Notes: generated by a model not told the origin, from the letters alone. DNA of 64,000 nucleotides from Symsagittifera roscoffensis (GCF_963678635.1 NC_087066.1:17731275-17795274), one strand, 5' to 3'. Positions 49,322-60,575 are shown, counted from the stretch's first letter. Translations and numbers: made by a program.

Positions 49322-49843
49322 TTTTGCAACTTCGGGATGTATATAGGTAGATGTTAACCAGCTCAAGAATTACCTTACCAACTCAAGAATTACCTTACCA
49401 ACTCAAGTATTACCCAATTGAAGAATTCTCTAGAAATGTTCTCTTGCAAGTACTTGCTGTAGATTCGGATTATCGCGTGTTCAATCAAGATTCTCTCTTT
49501 CTGTTTCTCGCTTGAGTGTAGTTGGATTTTCAACTTTGTTTTTCAAACTCGATCTGAAAACAGAAAGCTCATTAAAACTTAGCATGTCACGTTCCTAACC
49601 TAGAGACCCCCTTCTACCCATATCGTTAAAATCTTATCATTCTCATATCACTTAAAGCAATTCGATTGGATTTTCCCTTAAGAACATGCAGATTCATTTT
49701 GTGTTTTAGCACCATCAATTCTTTCTTTTAAAATTCAATTGTCATGCCAATCACATCTTAAGATCCCTTTACCTGCGCCGCACCCCAGTACCTAACTCAA
49801 GACTCCTCCCTCACACCCGACCTGATACCTCCATGTACCCGAC
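49322..49843 (-). other. Element B intercistronic region
   Basis: About 520 bp between the Pol stop and the ORF2 ATG. It contains a canonical splice-acceptor-like TTCTGTTTTCAG (AG at 49555-49554, minus strand) 232 nt before the ATG, and near ORF2 a short tandem repeat of CTCAAGAATTACCTTACCAA (plus strand, 49363-49413). The two perfect hairpins of element A are not conserved here. Confidence 0.6.
49554..49565 (-). promoter_or_regulatory. Putative splice acceptor before ORF2 (element B)
   Basis: Minus strand TTCTGTTTTCAG followed by ATCG, with a pyrimidine-rich approach. Equivalent to CTGTCTTTTAG-ATC in element A. Confidence 0.55.
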
Positions 49844-52800
49844 TCAGGCGATGCTCAAGTAGTACTTCTTGTGAAGATGCACCATTATCTCTGTTTCTGC
49901 AAAGACCACATGTAGGATAGCGTACAATTCTCTCGAGCTCAGTTTGCCCCTGTTTGGGTCGTACACCGGCATCGAGACCTCCACTATTCCTCTTTCAATC
50001 ATGAAGTCACGTAGTCTTGTCAGTGCCAATATCACGTGTTCGGGATCAATTGTGTTTCTGTCGTTGACTCTCGTTACTAGGAAGCAGAGGTATTTGCCCG
50101 GGACTTGTGCCACTGACGGTGGAAGCGCTGCTATGCCTCCCAGTCCTGGCCTCTGTCTGAACAGAAACTCTACGTTCTGGTACTCTCTTTTGAAGTCAGC
50201 CTCCAATCTTGATTTGAAACTCATGTCCGCCGTGATGCAGATCGCGCTGGTCCTGTTTGACAGGATGAAGTCGCTATCCGTTATCATGATGTTCTCTGAG
50301 TATTCATTGGGTATTTCGAATTTCGTTTTGAAATTCCTTCCTATGGTAGGCTCTGGTTCTTCTTCCTCCAGTTCCAATCCGCTTGTTTCCCTCACTTCCT
50401 TGAGCTTCTTTATCATCAAATTTTCGGTGTGGGTAAGTCCTACCCCCACTCCCCGGACGAAAATATTTATCGACGTCCCCGTCGATGTAGTCGGGTCTGA
50501 ATTGTCCTTGGGGATGTCCAGTGGCCTGTCTGTTGCTGTCCATCCGAAAAGAGGGTCCTCTGTCTTCATGTAATTTGCTGCTGATACATCGATTTGCTGA
50601 ATGCTTTGTCCTTCGCGGCTCTCGTCTTTGACATCACGCATCCACTCTAGAATCCTCAAGTTCGTGTTCTCCCTCCTTTCTATTTCACTCTGCTCGAGAT
50701 CCGTCTCCAATTCTGGCGTCGAGTAATCATCCTGCGGATAATGTCCACCATCGTCAATGACCTGCCATTCCTCTTCGGCTTCCAGTTCGCCTGCGCTTAG
50801 TAGTTCATCGCCCAACTTGTCTGGCTGTATCTTATCGATCAAGAAGTCATCCCCGTACCTATTGTACCTCATACCTGTTCGTTTACGATTGCCAGTCCTG
50901 GTTTCCGGTGGTGTTGGTCGATCCGGCTCCATCCACTTCGGTACCTCGTTTTGCTCTGGGTCGTTCCAGTCTTCTTCTACAAATGAACCTGCATCCGACT
51001 CCACTTCTATCTTTTCGTTGTCGTCCAAACTCAAGTTCTCATTACCATCATTTTTCTCTCTAGTGCCTTTCTCATTCACTTCGCACGCTGGTTCCACCAC
51101 CAGGTACTCAAGACCTTCCATGTCTTTTGGTAGGCACCAGTCCTCCGGGGACGGGACATGAGGCTTCAGATTTTCGTAATGTGCTGCTCGCCCTGTACTC
51201 AAGCGATAGAACCGTCCTTGTTGATGTACTTCCGTAATCATGAACGGTCCTCTCCATTTCTTGAGTAGTTTCTTTGTTCCCTTGGGCGGTATGACATTTT
51301 GGAAGACCCACACGTATTGGCCCACTTCGTATGGCTTTGCTCTTAGTATCTTTTCGTCATATTTCTTGCGTTGCCTCATTTGCGCTTGCGCCGTGTTTCT
51401 CCGACATAGCTCGTTTAGCTCTTGTTGTCTTTTGATCGCTTCCTTCACGTATGCTTGAGGTGACGTCCTCTTCCCCTCGTACTCCGGGTAGAAGAATGTT
51501 ATAGGCATTGCCCTTTCTCTGCCTGTCAACATCATGAAAGGACTGATACCCGTCGTTGAGTGCTGAGTACTATTATAGGCTCCTACTACCTGTGGCAGGT
51601 ATTTGTCCCAGTCCGTCATGTATCTCGAGCAGTACACCCTGAGCATGTTGACCAGTGTCCTGTTCTGTCTCTCTACCAACCCATTGGTCTGTGGATGATA
51701 GGTCGTCGAGTGCGCTTGAGCAATGTGTGATCTCTTCATCAATTCTTTTGTCAAGTCCCCCACAAAAGCCTTGCCGTTGTCCGACTGGAAAGTCAGTGGA
51801 CAACCATACCGCGATATCCAATGCGTTATCAGGTGATCACATGTCTCCTCTGCTGAGGCTGTCTGGCACGGAACCGCTTCCGCCAACTTGGTGAAGTGAT
51901 CTATTATAACTAGTATTTGGTTATAACCCGACTCCGTCATGCAGATTTTCTGATGGTCTATCTGCACCACTTCATTGAATTCCGAACTTTCGACAGACTT
52001 GAGGGGAAACTTCATCTTCCTTGGGTCTTTTACTTGAAGGCATGCTAGGCAGGCATTCACCCATCTCTCGCAAGCTTTTCTCATTCCCGGCCAGTCGAAC
52101 CTGTGAAGTATCCTTTGTTGTACTTTATCTATCCCCTGGTGGCCCATCTGGTCGTGTGATCTGAAAAGCACCTCCGTTTGGTACAATTGTGGTAGTATGA
52201 TGAGGTTGTGTTTGTGTAATATTTTTTCCTCATCTCTTCTCTTGCACGCTACCACCCCTTCAGCTGTGTGATAAAGTAAGTCTCTCTTTTCTTTGTAGAA
52301 CTGGCTCAAGATCTTGTAGCTGTCTTCCTCAAGTTCCCCCTTCTCCTTGACTCCCGAATGGATCCATTTGGAGAGGTTACTTGTCATTTTGTCATTCTTC
52401 TGGGCCCTTATTAGGTCAGACAGCCTGTATCTCGCCTTAACGTGCTCCTTTAGCGCCATGATCTGTCCATTCATTTCACCAGGGTTGTGGATGTCATCGC
52501 TCAGCTTCACACATATCATCCTTTTCACGATTTTCATGTCGTCTTCTGGTACCAGATTCGTTCTGACGTTTGAGTTGCACGATAGTTCCCTTAGTGGTTT
52601 TCTTGAAACTGCTATTTTCTCGAGCTCTTCACCACCTCGTACCTCTTGTATTTCCAGATTGTACGTCCCTGAAGATGGATCCGTCTGTAATTCCCTGTCG
52701 TGCTGTCTTATCTTCTCTTCCGCCAGTATCATGCATAGACTGTCTTGGTCTTCGCTGCTCTCATCCGAGTCTTCATCCCATTCTTCACGCTCCCCGGACA

Positions 52801-55800
52801 ATTTCCCTTCTCCGGTTTCGTCTTTTTCCATGAATCTGGACCACTCCCCGGACTCTTGATCTAGTCCCAGGTGTTCAACTTCTTCTCTGAATGTTACTTT
52901 CTTATCCTTGACTTTTGTCTGTTCCAGAATTTTTTCGGGGATTTTTTCAACTAGTGATCGCACAACTTCCCTGCTATCAGTGATGCTTCCTTTTGAGACG
53001 TCAGTATTGTTCACTGTTTCTTCTCTCCGAAGTATGGTTAGTTCCGGTGCCTCCTGACCTTTCCCTTGGATCACGGGCTTGTCATCTGATAGTTTCTCAA
53101 GCAACCTCATTAAGTCTTCATCTATTCGGACCGTTCCCTCCTCTACCTGGATGAGATGATAACCTTTTGCCTTAAGTGTTTCCCTCACGATCTTGGACTT
53201 GAGCATTATTCCTATCGGAATCCTTCTGCTTTTCTTCAAGATGGTCTTTTCAAGAGGCTCTTCCGGCAATTCGGGATGATCTTCAATCGGTTTGGCTGAT
53301 TTGTCCAGCCATCTCGTGAGTGGAAGACTGTGGTACGTTTCTTTGTCCATGAAGGAGAAGCCGTCTTTGATCTCAGGTCTGTCCGCCTCTCTTTGTTCTT
53401 GCCTCTCGTAGAACTCCGTCTTCTTACTCAAGCTGTCAGCATTTTGATGTTTATCTCGTGTTCTGTGCTCAATTATCATGTTGTATCCATCCAAGCGAAC
53501 TATCCACCTCCCAATATAGCTCTGGTCCATTGAGTACGTTTTCAGCCAGCTTAGTGCTCGGTTGTCGACTCGCAGCTTGAAGGGCTCACTGCCTAAGTAT
53601 GCTCTGTATTTTTCGACAAAGGTGACCACCGCAAACATCTCTGCTTTCGGTGCTCCGTACTTCATTTCTGTGTCACTTAGGACCTTGCTCCCGTATGCTA
53701 TTGGTCTCAAGACTGTCTTCCCATTCCATTCTTGTTCTTGATGGAGAATCCCAGAAATAGCGACTACTGACGCATCCGTGTCTAGCACGTACATCCCCTT
53801 CTCAGTCGGCATACCCAGTACTGGTGCCTCACACAGCTCTTTCTTTATTCTCTGGAATGACTCTTCTGCCGCGTTGTTCCACGTGAACTTCTTGCCCTTG
53901 TGTCTCATTAATTGTTGCATCGGGTATACCTTGTCCGCATAGCCCTTGATGAATTCTCTATAATAGTTGGCGAAACCCAGGAAGCTCATCAGCTGGTGCT
54001 CCGTCTTCGGTGATTTCCAGGTTAGGACTGCTTCCACGGCGTCTGGGTCAGGTCTGATACCGTGTTTATCTACCATCCTGCCCAAGTATTTAATCGAGTC
54101 CTTGAGTATCTCGCACTTTGATGGTTTACACTTCAGCCCCGATCTTTTCATGCACGCGAACACCTCGTCAAGCCTCTCAATGTGGTCTTCTAGTGTTGGC
54201 GTTGCTATTACCACGTCGTCCACATAGCACATTACCAGGTTGCCGTACTTCTTCGTCACGCCTATCAACGCGTGTGCCATCAGCCGCTGAAACGTGGCTG
54301 TTGCATTGCAGAGTCCAAACGGCATCCGTTTCCATTGAAACAGACCCAACTCGCAGGCGAACCCTGTCTTGTCCCTGTCTTGCTTCCTTAATGGTACCTG
54401 CCAAAAGGCCGAGCCTAAATCAAGAGTCGTAAAAAATTTCGCATCACCTAACTTCGAGAGGCTCTCATCAATTCTAGGTATGGGATAGGCATCCTTCACC
54501 GTGACGGAGTTCAGGTATCGAAAGTCACAACAAAACCTCAACTGGTCGCCTTTCTTTTTGGCCATCACTACTCCACACGCCCACGGTGACTTGGATGGTT
54601 CTATCATGTCATACTCTAGTAACGTTTCGATTTCTTTTCTACACGCGTCCGATTTGTGTGGGGTCATGCGCCTCGCCCCCTCCCTGTGTGGCACCGCGTT
54701 TTCCTCAAGTTCTATTTCATGTTCAACAAAATTACAACACCCGATATCCGCCTTATGCCTTGAAAAAACCTCCTCGTTCCGCTCTAGTACGTCCTTGATA
54801 GCTTCGAGCTGTTCATCTTTCAGTTTGCCCCTTAAATGTTCAATCTCCGGCAGAACCGGTTTATCAGTTTGCCTTTCATCTAGTGTGGGTCGCTCTGGAA
54901 AGTTCGAACAGCTCGAAAGCCCATCGTCCGTTTCTGACTTAAGTGATTTGATAAAACTTGAAGAATCTTTTATTCTCTGCAATCGTCTCAACATACCAAT
55001 TTTGTCCCTGTGATTAGGACAATCAACAACTTCATTTTGTTTTGAGTTTTCAATTGTTTCGTATCGAGTTTTAACTGGTAAAGCATATCCCAGCTTCCTC
55101 CCTCTCTGTATCGTGATCGGTATATCAAGGGTATTCAACAAGACACTGACGCAGAGGCCGCTCTTCGTTATCGAAAATGATCTTCCTAAAACAGCAGCGC
55201 TTTGACTATTGGGATTCGGAACTATACACACTTGCTTGTTGTCACTTAGTTCATTATAATTTTTCATCCTCAAGCTTACGATTGCCGCTTCATTAGCTTT
55301 TAACCTCACTCTCCTACTCAAGAATACCGGTGCTTTGTTTTCATTCGCCATTATTAAATTTACCGGTTTGATTGCGTACCTCCTATCCGGGTTCCGTATC
55401 CTGAACATTGCATTATTTAGATCAATCGTTACGTCGAAATTCCTGATGAAGTCTCTGCCCAAAATGAATTGGTCAGATTCATCTAGGTTTTCTACCACGA
55501 TGAAGCTCATCCACAGGTTACGTTCCCCCAAATTGAGGGCTATTATCGGCGTCCTGCCCAACACCCGAAGGGCCCCTTTGTTTGCAGCTGACAGCCGTAT
55601 TCTCGAGTCTATCAAGTCACCTTTGTCAAAGCCCATCTTTTCCCATGTTTCGATTGGTATGACGCTCAAGACTGCTCCCGTGTCGAGTAATCCACGTAAC
55701 TGAGTCTTTTTGCCATTTATGTCTAGCACGTGCCCTGTCACGTCTGCTTCCGTCCCGATGTGCATTGCATCTTCTTCGAGCATAGCACAGTGTCCAATCG

Positions 55801-58651
55801 ATCTTACTTTCAATTCTTCTTTCCCTACATAGATTTGTCCAATTAGGTCTTCGTCGCATGTTATCATCGTCTTGGTATAGATGTTGATTCCATCTATATT
55901 TAGCATGACCTCGTGTGGACCATAAGCTTCAGTGTACCTATTATCAACACGTACCGATTTGCTGCCCCCTCTCGTGAGTAGTGCCCTGAGCGCTCTAGAA
56001 GTCGTTTGTGGACTTATTCCACTCAAGTAGTCTGCATACACGTCAATGTGCATTATCGTCTGGTCGCTCGGCTCGCTCAAGTTTCTGGTTACCTCGTGTC
56101 CGCCCACTGTGATTATCGACATTATTCTTGCTCCGATTTTCGATATTCCAAAAGGTTTACCTGTCACCATTTTCACGGTGTTACAATTCCCGGTCTTCAT
56201 TGAGCCCGTTCTAGCCTCTGGTATTGAGTTCGATCCGGTTAATGCTTCGTTAAAATTCTGTCTTTCGATCTCCAACTTTAGTCGTTGCTCTATTTCTTTC
56301 GCAGCCAGATCTTGTTTCACTTTGGCAATTGCTTCCGTCGCCGCTTTCTCATAATTTATCTCTAGAGAGCTTCCGGCCGCGGGCTCTAACGCACCGCTAA
56401 CATGTGTAACAGCTTTCACTGTCTTCGTCGGCAATTCGGTGTTTGGTGCCCCCAAGTTCCTAGATTCAAACTCGTTTTGCCTGTTCCGCTGATTCTGCAC
56501 CGCCGCTAATGCCAACTTATGTTTGGGGTGATTCTGGTCCTTGACCGCTTCCCAAAACAAGGGACAATCCATTCTGAAGTGCCCCTCCTGGTTACAGAAG
56601 AAGCATCTGGCGCCTATCTTGATGATTAAGCCATTATAGTACTCGTGTTCCTCCATCTGGCTCATATCCTCTTCATCCGGTGCATAACCTAGGCTCTTCA
56701 TGCCTTGTTTGTACGTTGTGCAGTCAGCCACATGATAATCCGCTGACCCGCAGTTCGCGCATGATCTGCGCTTGTCCATATCATCTCTAGGTTTGTACCA
56801 TGATGACCTCTGGGGTTGGCTTCCCCCTTGCGTGTTCCTGTTTTCGGAATATGAGTACTTCTTAGGTTTCATCAGCATGTATTCTCCTGATTTCTGTCTC
56901 ATTTCTTCTGGGGTGGGTGCGCTGTCCTTCGACAATGTGTAGTATGTTGCTAACATTGTCCTTAAGTCATCACTTTTCACCCCATCGATGAACTTCGAGG
57001 CAATGCTAAAGTTCCGTCTATTTGTCGACTCCTCTGGGTCACTCCTCCTTCTCAAGCTCTCGAGGTCATCTAGGAACCGATCTATTGACTCGTCGTCCCT
57101 CTGCCTTCTCTTTTCAAATCGCATCATCGCTTGGTGACCCTTCATGCCTGACCCGAATCGATTCAGCAATATCTCGAAGATCTTGTCCGCGGTGTCGCGT
57201 TCTTCCTCCTTCTTTGCGACCACGCATTTTAATGCCGTTCCTTCCAAGTTGCTCAGTATGGCTGTACATGCTTGTCTTTCGTCACTCAAGTTGTCTTGTT
57301 CTAGATGTAATCTCATCACTTCCACCCAAGTGTCAATGCATCCATCGGAGTCGTCCTTGAATTCTTTTGGCTTCTTGAATGTCTTTCTTGATTTTCCCTC
57401 TCTCCTGTCGCTCGAGTCAGTGTTCCTCGTGGCGAAGGCCTCTAGAGTCCTGTTCATCATCTCCCAAGTGCTGGCCCATGTCATAGCATCCGGTCCTGTG
57501 TTGCTGTTAGCTGTTGAATCTCCCGGAGCAGTCGTTGTATTCGACGTTCCATTCTTCATTATTGTTTTCGCAGCTGTTGGTGCTATGCTTCTCGTATCCC
57601 TGGTTAAGGGCAACGGTTTCGATTGTCGTTTGTTCCTTTGTGGTTCTACAAAGTCAACTCTGGTGCTTTGCGTACGATCCGCTGCCGGTCTTTCTTGTGG
57701 AGTGGAACCTCTCAAGATTGCATCCAACTTCGCCTGTATTGCACACGAACTCTCAGCTTGACTCTTGCTCATTGTGTCCATTCTCCTTTCCAGGCTCCCT
57801 AATTGGCTGTTGACATCATCATATCGGTTCTTCAACTGTTGCATGTCTGTTTTGATGTTCTTTTCCCGTTCTTCATTGGTGGCTTCTACCTTATCTGACA
57901 TTTCCTTGAGTCTCTCATCTGTTGCCTTAGCTAGGTTAAAATAACTGTCTAGATACTCGTGCTTGTTGTATCTTATCTCCTTTTTTATCACCTCTCTGTC
58001 TTCTTCACTGTGCTTAAGTCTTTTGTCAATCTGATTTAATTTCGCCAACAAGTCACCCAGCTCAATGGTAGTCTCTTCATGGTCAGCTGTCGGTCTCTCT
58101 TCGGCCGTAGCCTCTGCTTTAGCTTGTTCCTCTCTTGAATTGGCTTCTGAGGTCTTCGTGCTTACTGTCCCAAATGTTCGTGCTCTTTCTGCTTTTGGTT
58201 CTTCAGTCACGTTTTCTTTTGTTTTTATTCCGAACATTATTCCCAATTTTTCCGTAAAAGATGTCCTCTTTACTTGAGAGTCTTCTTTCACCGTTTCTTC
58301 GGTGTTGCCTATTGCATCTTCAGCGTCGTCTATCGGTGAGAACTCTATGGGTTTCTGGTTCGGTTCCTCTGCATTGGGCATTGGAGTTGACTCTGTCGCC
58401 ATCTTCCTTGTTTCATCCACACTTTGATCGGGTGTCTCTAGATCAATCTCGATGGTGGGTTCTACTCGCTCCCCTTCCATGCCCTCTTTCGCCCTGTTCT
58501 CCGCTGTACTCCTTGTGCTGACCATGTTAACTGAAAAGTTCGTCTTCGTTATCTTTGGGCCCGTTGATGTCGTTCCGCGCAGCGATGAATTATATTTCGT
58601 GTTTGATCCAATTGACCTTTTTTCGAGCACCGGTACCCTACTCCGCCTCAT
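49844..58651 (-). CDS. Element B Gag-Pol polyprotein, 2,935 residues, uninterrupted
   Basis: A single frame from ATG 58651 to 49844 carries the whole Gag-Pol. Order: N-terminal region rich in Glu/Thr, coiled-coil-prone segment (about 200-310), Gag capsid-like domain (about 390-600), zinc knuckles CX2CX4HX4C (first Cys631), protease LLDTGA (Asp990), RT with YVDD (1476-1479), RNase H, acidic spacer of about 450 residues with SGE motifs, integrase HHCC and DD35E (Asp2232, Asp2291, Glu2327), GPF-type tail (KKWRGPFMITEV), acidic linker, the conserved FVRGVGVGLTHTENLMIKKL, and the C-terminal macro domain (about 2787-2935). It is highly similar to element A in RT, RNase H, integrase and macro domain, and much less so in the N-terminus and spacer. 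It is the intact reference for the broken frame in element A. Confidence 0.95.
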   Translation of the reverse strand: MRRSRVPVLEKRSIGSNTKYNSSLRGTTSTGPKITKTNFSVNMVSTRSTAENRAKEGMEGERVEPTIEIDLETPDQSVDETRKMATESTPMPNAEEPNQKPIEFSPIDDAEDAIGNTEETVKEDSQVKRTSFTEKLGIMFGIKTKENVTEEPKAERARTFGTVSTKTSEANSREEQAKAEATAEERPTADHEETTIELGDLLAKLNQIDKRLKHSEEDREVIKKEIRYNKHEYLDSYFNLAKATDERLKEMSDKVEATNEEREKNIKTDMQQLKNRYDDVNSQLGSLERRMDTMSKSQAESSCAIQAKLDAILRGSTPQERPAADRTQSTRVDFVEPQRNKRQSKPLPLTRDTRSIAPTAAKTIMKNGTSNTTTAPGDSTANSNTGPDAMTWASTWEMMNRTLEAFATRNTDSSDRREGKSRKTFKKPKEFKDDSDGCIDTWVEVMRLHLEQDNLSDERQACTAILSNLEGTALKCVVAKKEEERDTADKIFEILLNRFGSGMKGHQAMMRFEKRRQRDDESIDRFLDDLESLRRRSDPEESTNRRNFSIASKFIDGVKSDDLRTMLATYYTLSKDSAPTPEEMRQKSGEYMLMKPKKYSYSENRNTQGGSQPQRSSWYKPRDDMDKRRSCANCGSADYHVADCTTYKQGMKSLGYAPDEEDMSQMEEHEYYNGLIIKIGARCFFCNQEGHFRMDCPLFWEAVKDQNHPKHKLALAAVQNQRNRQNEFESRNLGAPNTELPTKTVKAVTHVSGALEPAAGSSLEINYEKAATEAIAKVKQDLAAKEIEQRLKLEIERQNFNEALTGSNSIPEARTGSMKTGNCNTVKMVTGKPFGISKIGARIMSIITVGGHEVTRNLSEPSDQTIMHIDVYADYLSGISPQTTSRALRALLTRGGSKSVRVDNRYTEAYGPHEVMLNIDGINIYTKTMITCDEDLIGQIYVGKEELKVRSIGHCAMLEEDAMHIGTEADVTGHVLDINGKKTQLRGLLDTGAVLSVIPIETWEKMGFDKGDLIDSRIRLSAANKGALRVLGRTPIIALNLGERNLWMSFIVVENLDESDQFILGRDFIRNFDVTIDLNNAMFRIRNPDRRYAIKPVNLIMANENKAPVFLSRRVRLKANEAAIVSLRMKNYNELSDNKQVCIVPNPNSQSAAVLGRSFSITKSGLCVSVLLNTLDIPITIQRGRKLGYALPVKTRYETIENSKQNEVVDCPNHRDKIGMLRRLQRIKDSSSFIKSLKSETDDGLSSCSNFPERPTLDERQTDKPVLPEIEHLRGKLKDEQLEAIKDVLERNEEVFSRHKADIGCCNFVEHEIELEENAVPHREGARRMTPHKSDACRKEIETLLEYDMIEPSKSPWACGVVMAKKKGDQLRFCCDFRYLNSVTVKDAYPIPRIDESLSKLGDAKFFTTLDLGSAFWQVPLRKQDRDKTGFACELGLFQWKRMPFGLCNATATFQRLMAHALIGVTKKYGNLVMCYVDDVVIATPTLEDHIERLDEVFACMKRSGLKCKPSKCEILKDSIKYLGRMVDKHGIRPDPDAVEAVLTWKSPKTEHQLMSFLGFANYYREFIKGYADKVYPMQQLMRHKGKKFTWNNAAEESFQRIKKELCEAPVLGMPTEKGMYVLDTDASVVAISGILHQEQEWNGKTVLRPIAYGSKVLSDTEMKYGAPKAEMFAVVTFVEKYRAYLGSEPFKLRVDNRALSWLKTYSMDQSYIGRWIVRLDGYNMIIEHRTRDKHQNADSLSKKTEFYERQEQREADRPEIKDGFSFMDKETYHSLPLTRWLDKSAKPIEDHPELPEEPLEKTILKKSRRIPIGIMLKSKIVRETLKAKGYHLIQVEEGTVRIDEDLMRLLEKLSDDKPVIQGKGQEAPELTILRREETVNNTDVSKGSITDSREVVRSLVEKIPEKILEQTKVKDKKVTFREEVEHLGLDQESGEWSRFMEKDETGEGKLSGEREEWDEDSDESSEDQDSLCMILAEEKIRQHDRELQTDPSSGTYNLEIQEVRGGEELEKIAVSRKPLRELSCNSNVRTNLVPEDDMKIVKRMICVKLSDDIHNPGEMNGQIMALKEHVKARYRLSDLIRAQKNDKMTSNLSKWIHSGVKEKGELEEDSYKILSQFYKEKRDLLYHTAEGVVACKRRDEEKILHKHNLIILPQLYQTEVLFRSHDQMGHQGIDKVQQRILHRFDWPGMRKACERWVNACLACLQVKDPRKMKFPLKSVESSEFNEVVQIDHQKICMTESGYNQILVIIDHFTKLAEAVPCQTASAEETCDHLITHWISRYGCPLTFQSDNGKAFVGDLTKELMKRSHIAQAHSTTYHPQTNGLVERQNRTLVNMLRVYCSRYMTDWDKYLPQVVGAYNSTQHSTTGISPFMMLTGRERAMPITFFYPEYEGKRTSPQAYVKEAIKRQQELNELCRRNTAQAQMRQRKKYDEKILRAKPYEVGQYVWVFQNVIPPKGTKKLLKKWRGPFMITEVHQQGRFYRLSTGRAAHYENLKPHVPSPEDWCLPKDMEGLEYLVVEPACEVNEKGTREKNDGNENLSLDDNEKIEVESDAGSFVEEDWNDPEQNEVPKWMEPDRPTPPETRTGNRKRTGMRYNRYGDDFLIDKIQPDKLGDELLSAGELEAEEEWQVIDDGGHYPQDDYSTPELETDLEQSEIERRENTNLRILEWMRDVKDESREGQSIQQIDVSAANYMKTEDPLFGWTATDRPLDIPKDNSDPTTSTGTSINIFVRGVGVGLTHTENLMIKKLKEVRETSGLELEEEEPEPTIGRNFKTKFEIPNEYSENIMITDSDFILSNRTSAICITADMSFKSRLEADFKREYQNVEFLFRQRPGLGGIAALPPSVAQVPGKYLCFLVTRVNDRNTIDPEHVILALTRLRDFMIERGIVEVSMPVYDPNRGKLSSRELYAILHVVFAETEIMVHLHKKYYLSIA
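50405..50465 (-). promoter_or_regulatory. Conserved G-rich/hairpin block inside pol (element B)
   Basis: Minus-strand TCCGGGGAGTGGGGGTAGGA followed by an ACCCACACCGAAAAT run, nearly identical in nucleotides to 26351-26395 of element A. See that entry for the inferred role. Confidence 0.5.
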
Positions 58652-58933
58652 TATTTCTATTTACAACTGCTCCTATTTACAATTTTATTATATACACGAT
58701 TCTATTCTAAGGGTAAAAAAAATATTTTTTTTTTTGTGGTAACAAATTCTGTACAACGTGTTAAAAACCTTATCCAATTCTCTTTCTAAAACCTCCGTTA
58801 AACTTTCCTTAATTTGGTCTTAACCGTACCTATTTCGATTTGTCTTATTCTGTCTTAAGACACACTTGTTGTGATTCTACTTCAATTTTTATACCGTCCC
58901 AAGACTATTCGTCACTATCACAGTACTCTCCGC

Positions 58934-59610
58934 TAGTGTCCTAAGACCCTTGTACCAAGACTACTGTCCCAAGACTAGTGTCCCATGGCTAGTGTCCCAA
59001 GACTACTGTCCCAAGACTACTGTCCCAAGACTAGTGTCCCAAGGGTAGTGTCCCAAGACCAGTGTCCCAAGGCTAGTGTCCCAAGACCAGTGTCCCAAGG
59101 CTAGTGTCCCAAGACTAGTGTCCCAAGACTAGTGTCCCAAGGCTAGTGTCCCAAGACTACTGTCCCAAGACTAGTGTCCCAAGGGTAGTGTCCCAAGACC
59201 AGTGTCCCAAGGCTGGTGTCCCAAGACTACTGTCCCAAGGCTAGTGTCCCAAGACTACTGTCCCAAGACCAGTGTCCCAAGACCCTTGTCCCAAGACCAC
59301 TGTCCCAAGACCACTGTCCCAAGACCCTGTCCCAAGACCACTGTCCCAAGACCCTGTCCCAAGACCACTGTCCCAAGACCCCTGTCCCAAGACCCTGTCC
59401 CAAGACCACTGTCCCAAGACCCTGTCCCAAGACCCTGTCCCAAGACCCTTGTCCCAAGACCACTGTCCCAAGACCCCGTCCCAAGACCACTGTCCCAAGA
59501 CCCTGTCCCAAGACCACTGTCCCAAGACCACTGTCCCAAGACCACTGTCCCAAGACCCTGTCCCAAGACCACTGTCCCAAGACTTCTTCGGTACTGTCCC
59601 AAGACTCGTC
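58934..59610. repeat. Minisatellite, unit TGTCCCAAGACTAG (13-14 bp), about 50 copies
   Basis: Nearly 680 bp of head-to-tail units TGTCCCAAGACTAG/TGTCCCAAGACCAC/TGTCCCAAGACCC. The left part has mainly the ACTAG/GGCTAG type and the right part mainly the ACCAC and ACCC types, a gradient expected from local unit duplication. Long frames on both strands here (Pro-Lys-Thr or Gly-Leu repeats) are simply translations of the array. Confidence 0.95.
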
Positions 59611-60370
59611 ACGGAGTGTCTTCCTCGTTGTAGGGTCTTCTTGTATCACCGTACCTTGTACCACCACTCAAGCTCTAGTAAAATTTTCCCAAAAACCCTC
59701 TCTTAAAAGCCAAATGCTGACCCCCCTCTTTTTTTTTTTTTATAACCAAACACAAATCTTCACTAAAATGCAACAAAAATCTAAGTAAGAAAAATAATAA
59801 AAACAGAAAAATGAGCCCACCTGAAATTCAAAGGTGACCAATGTCTACCTTTCGTCGAAAAAAAATGTCTGGTACCTAATTGCCACGCGTTCCTCCCCCC
59901 ACTAGTGATCTTGTGGGGTATCACAAAAGCTGTTTATATCCGGTCCCCCCTACCAAACCAACCAGCGTACCAGTCTTAACTCGAGTTGAATTTTGGATCT
60001 CCACCTAATATTACCAACGCGTGTTAATTTCTAATGTAACTAAGTCAACGATGTCGACTAATTAGTTACTCTAATTTCCCCCTTTTTTACAATTTACAAC
60101 CGCCAACCTCTAACTTAACCAGTCCCCCTTCTAACCTCCCCCCTTTCTAGCCCCCCTTCTTAAGCCTAAAAATTACTTTAAGCGCCGGGTGCTAAACCTC
60201 TCAAGAGAAAACCGTAGACCTGTTTCCAGGCCTGCTCAAGTAAAAACGTTCCTCAAAACTGGGGGATTTCGCTTATCCAATTTTACACTTATCTCCTATA
60301 ATGTAATGTGGATTCTAACGATACCCGTTCTGCCCAACTTGAGAACTCGAGAATTGCCAAATCCTTCTTG

Positions 60371-60575
60371 GCTGCTTTCCCACTCACTGGTCACCTGTTC
60401 CAGTCCAGTCTCCTATTGGTTCAGCTCAAGTGTCCCTGAACCACTTTCCCACTCGGCTGGTCACCTCTTCCAGTCAAGTCTCCTATTGGTTCAGCTCAAG
60501 TGTCCCTGAACCACTTTCCCACTCGGCTGGTCACCTCTTCCAGTCAAGTCTCCTATTGGTCCAGCTAAGTTCCAA
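60371..60575. repeat. 70-bp tandem repeat, just under 3 copies
   Basis: Units starting at about 60371, 60441 and 60511 share TTTCCCACTC, GGTCACCT, AGTCTCCTATTGGT and TCAGCTCAAGTGTCCCTGAA. Copies 2 and 3 are almost identical; copy 1 and the 3' end of copy 3 differ slightly. Confidence 0.85.

Noticed and set aside
48607-49350. 247-codon plus-strand frame antisense to the ORF2 N-terminus
   Set aside because: Shadow of the charged coiled-coil coding region; Ser/Pro-rich with no motif.
58934-59610. CRISPR-like array
   Set aside because: Units are contiguous with no unique spacers, and the setting is a eukaryotic retroelement.
59202-59788. Long Pro/Lys/Thr- and Gly/Leu-repeat frames on both strands
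   Set aside because: They are translations of a 13-14-bp minisatellite, open in several frames simply because the unit contains no stops.
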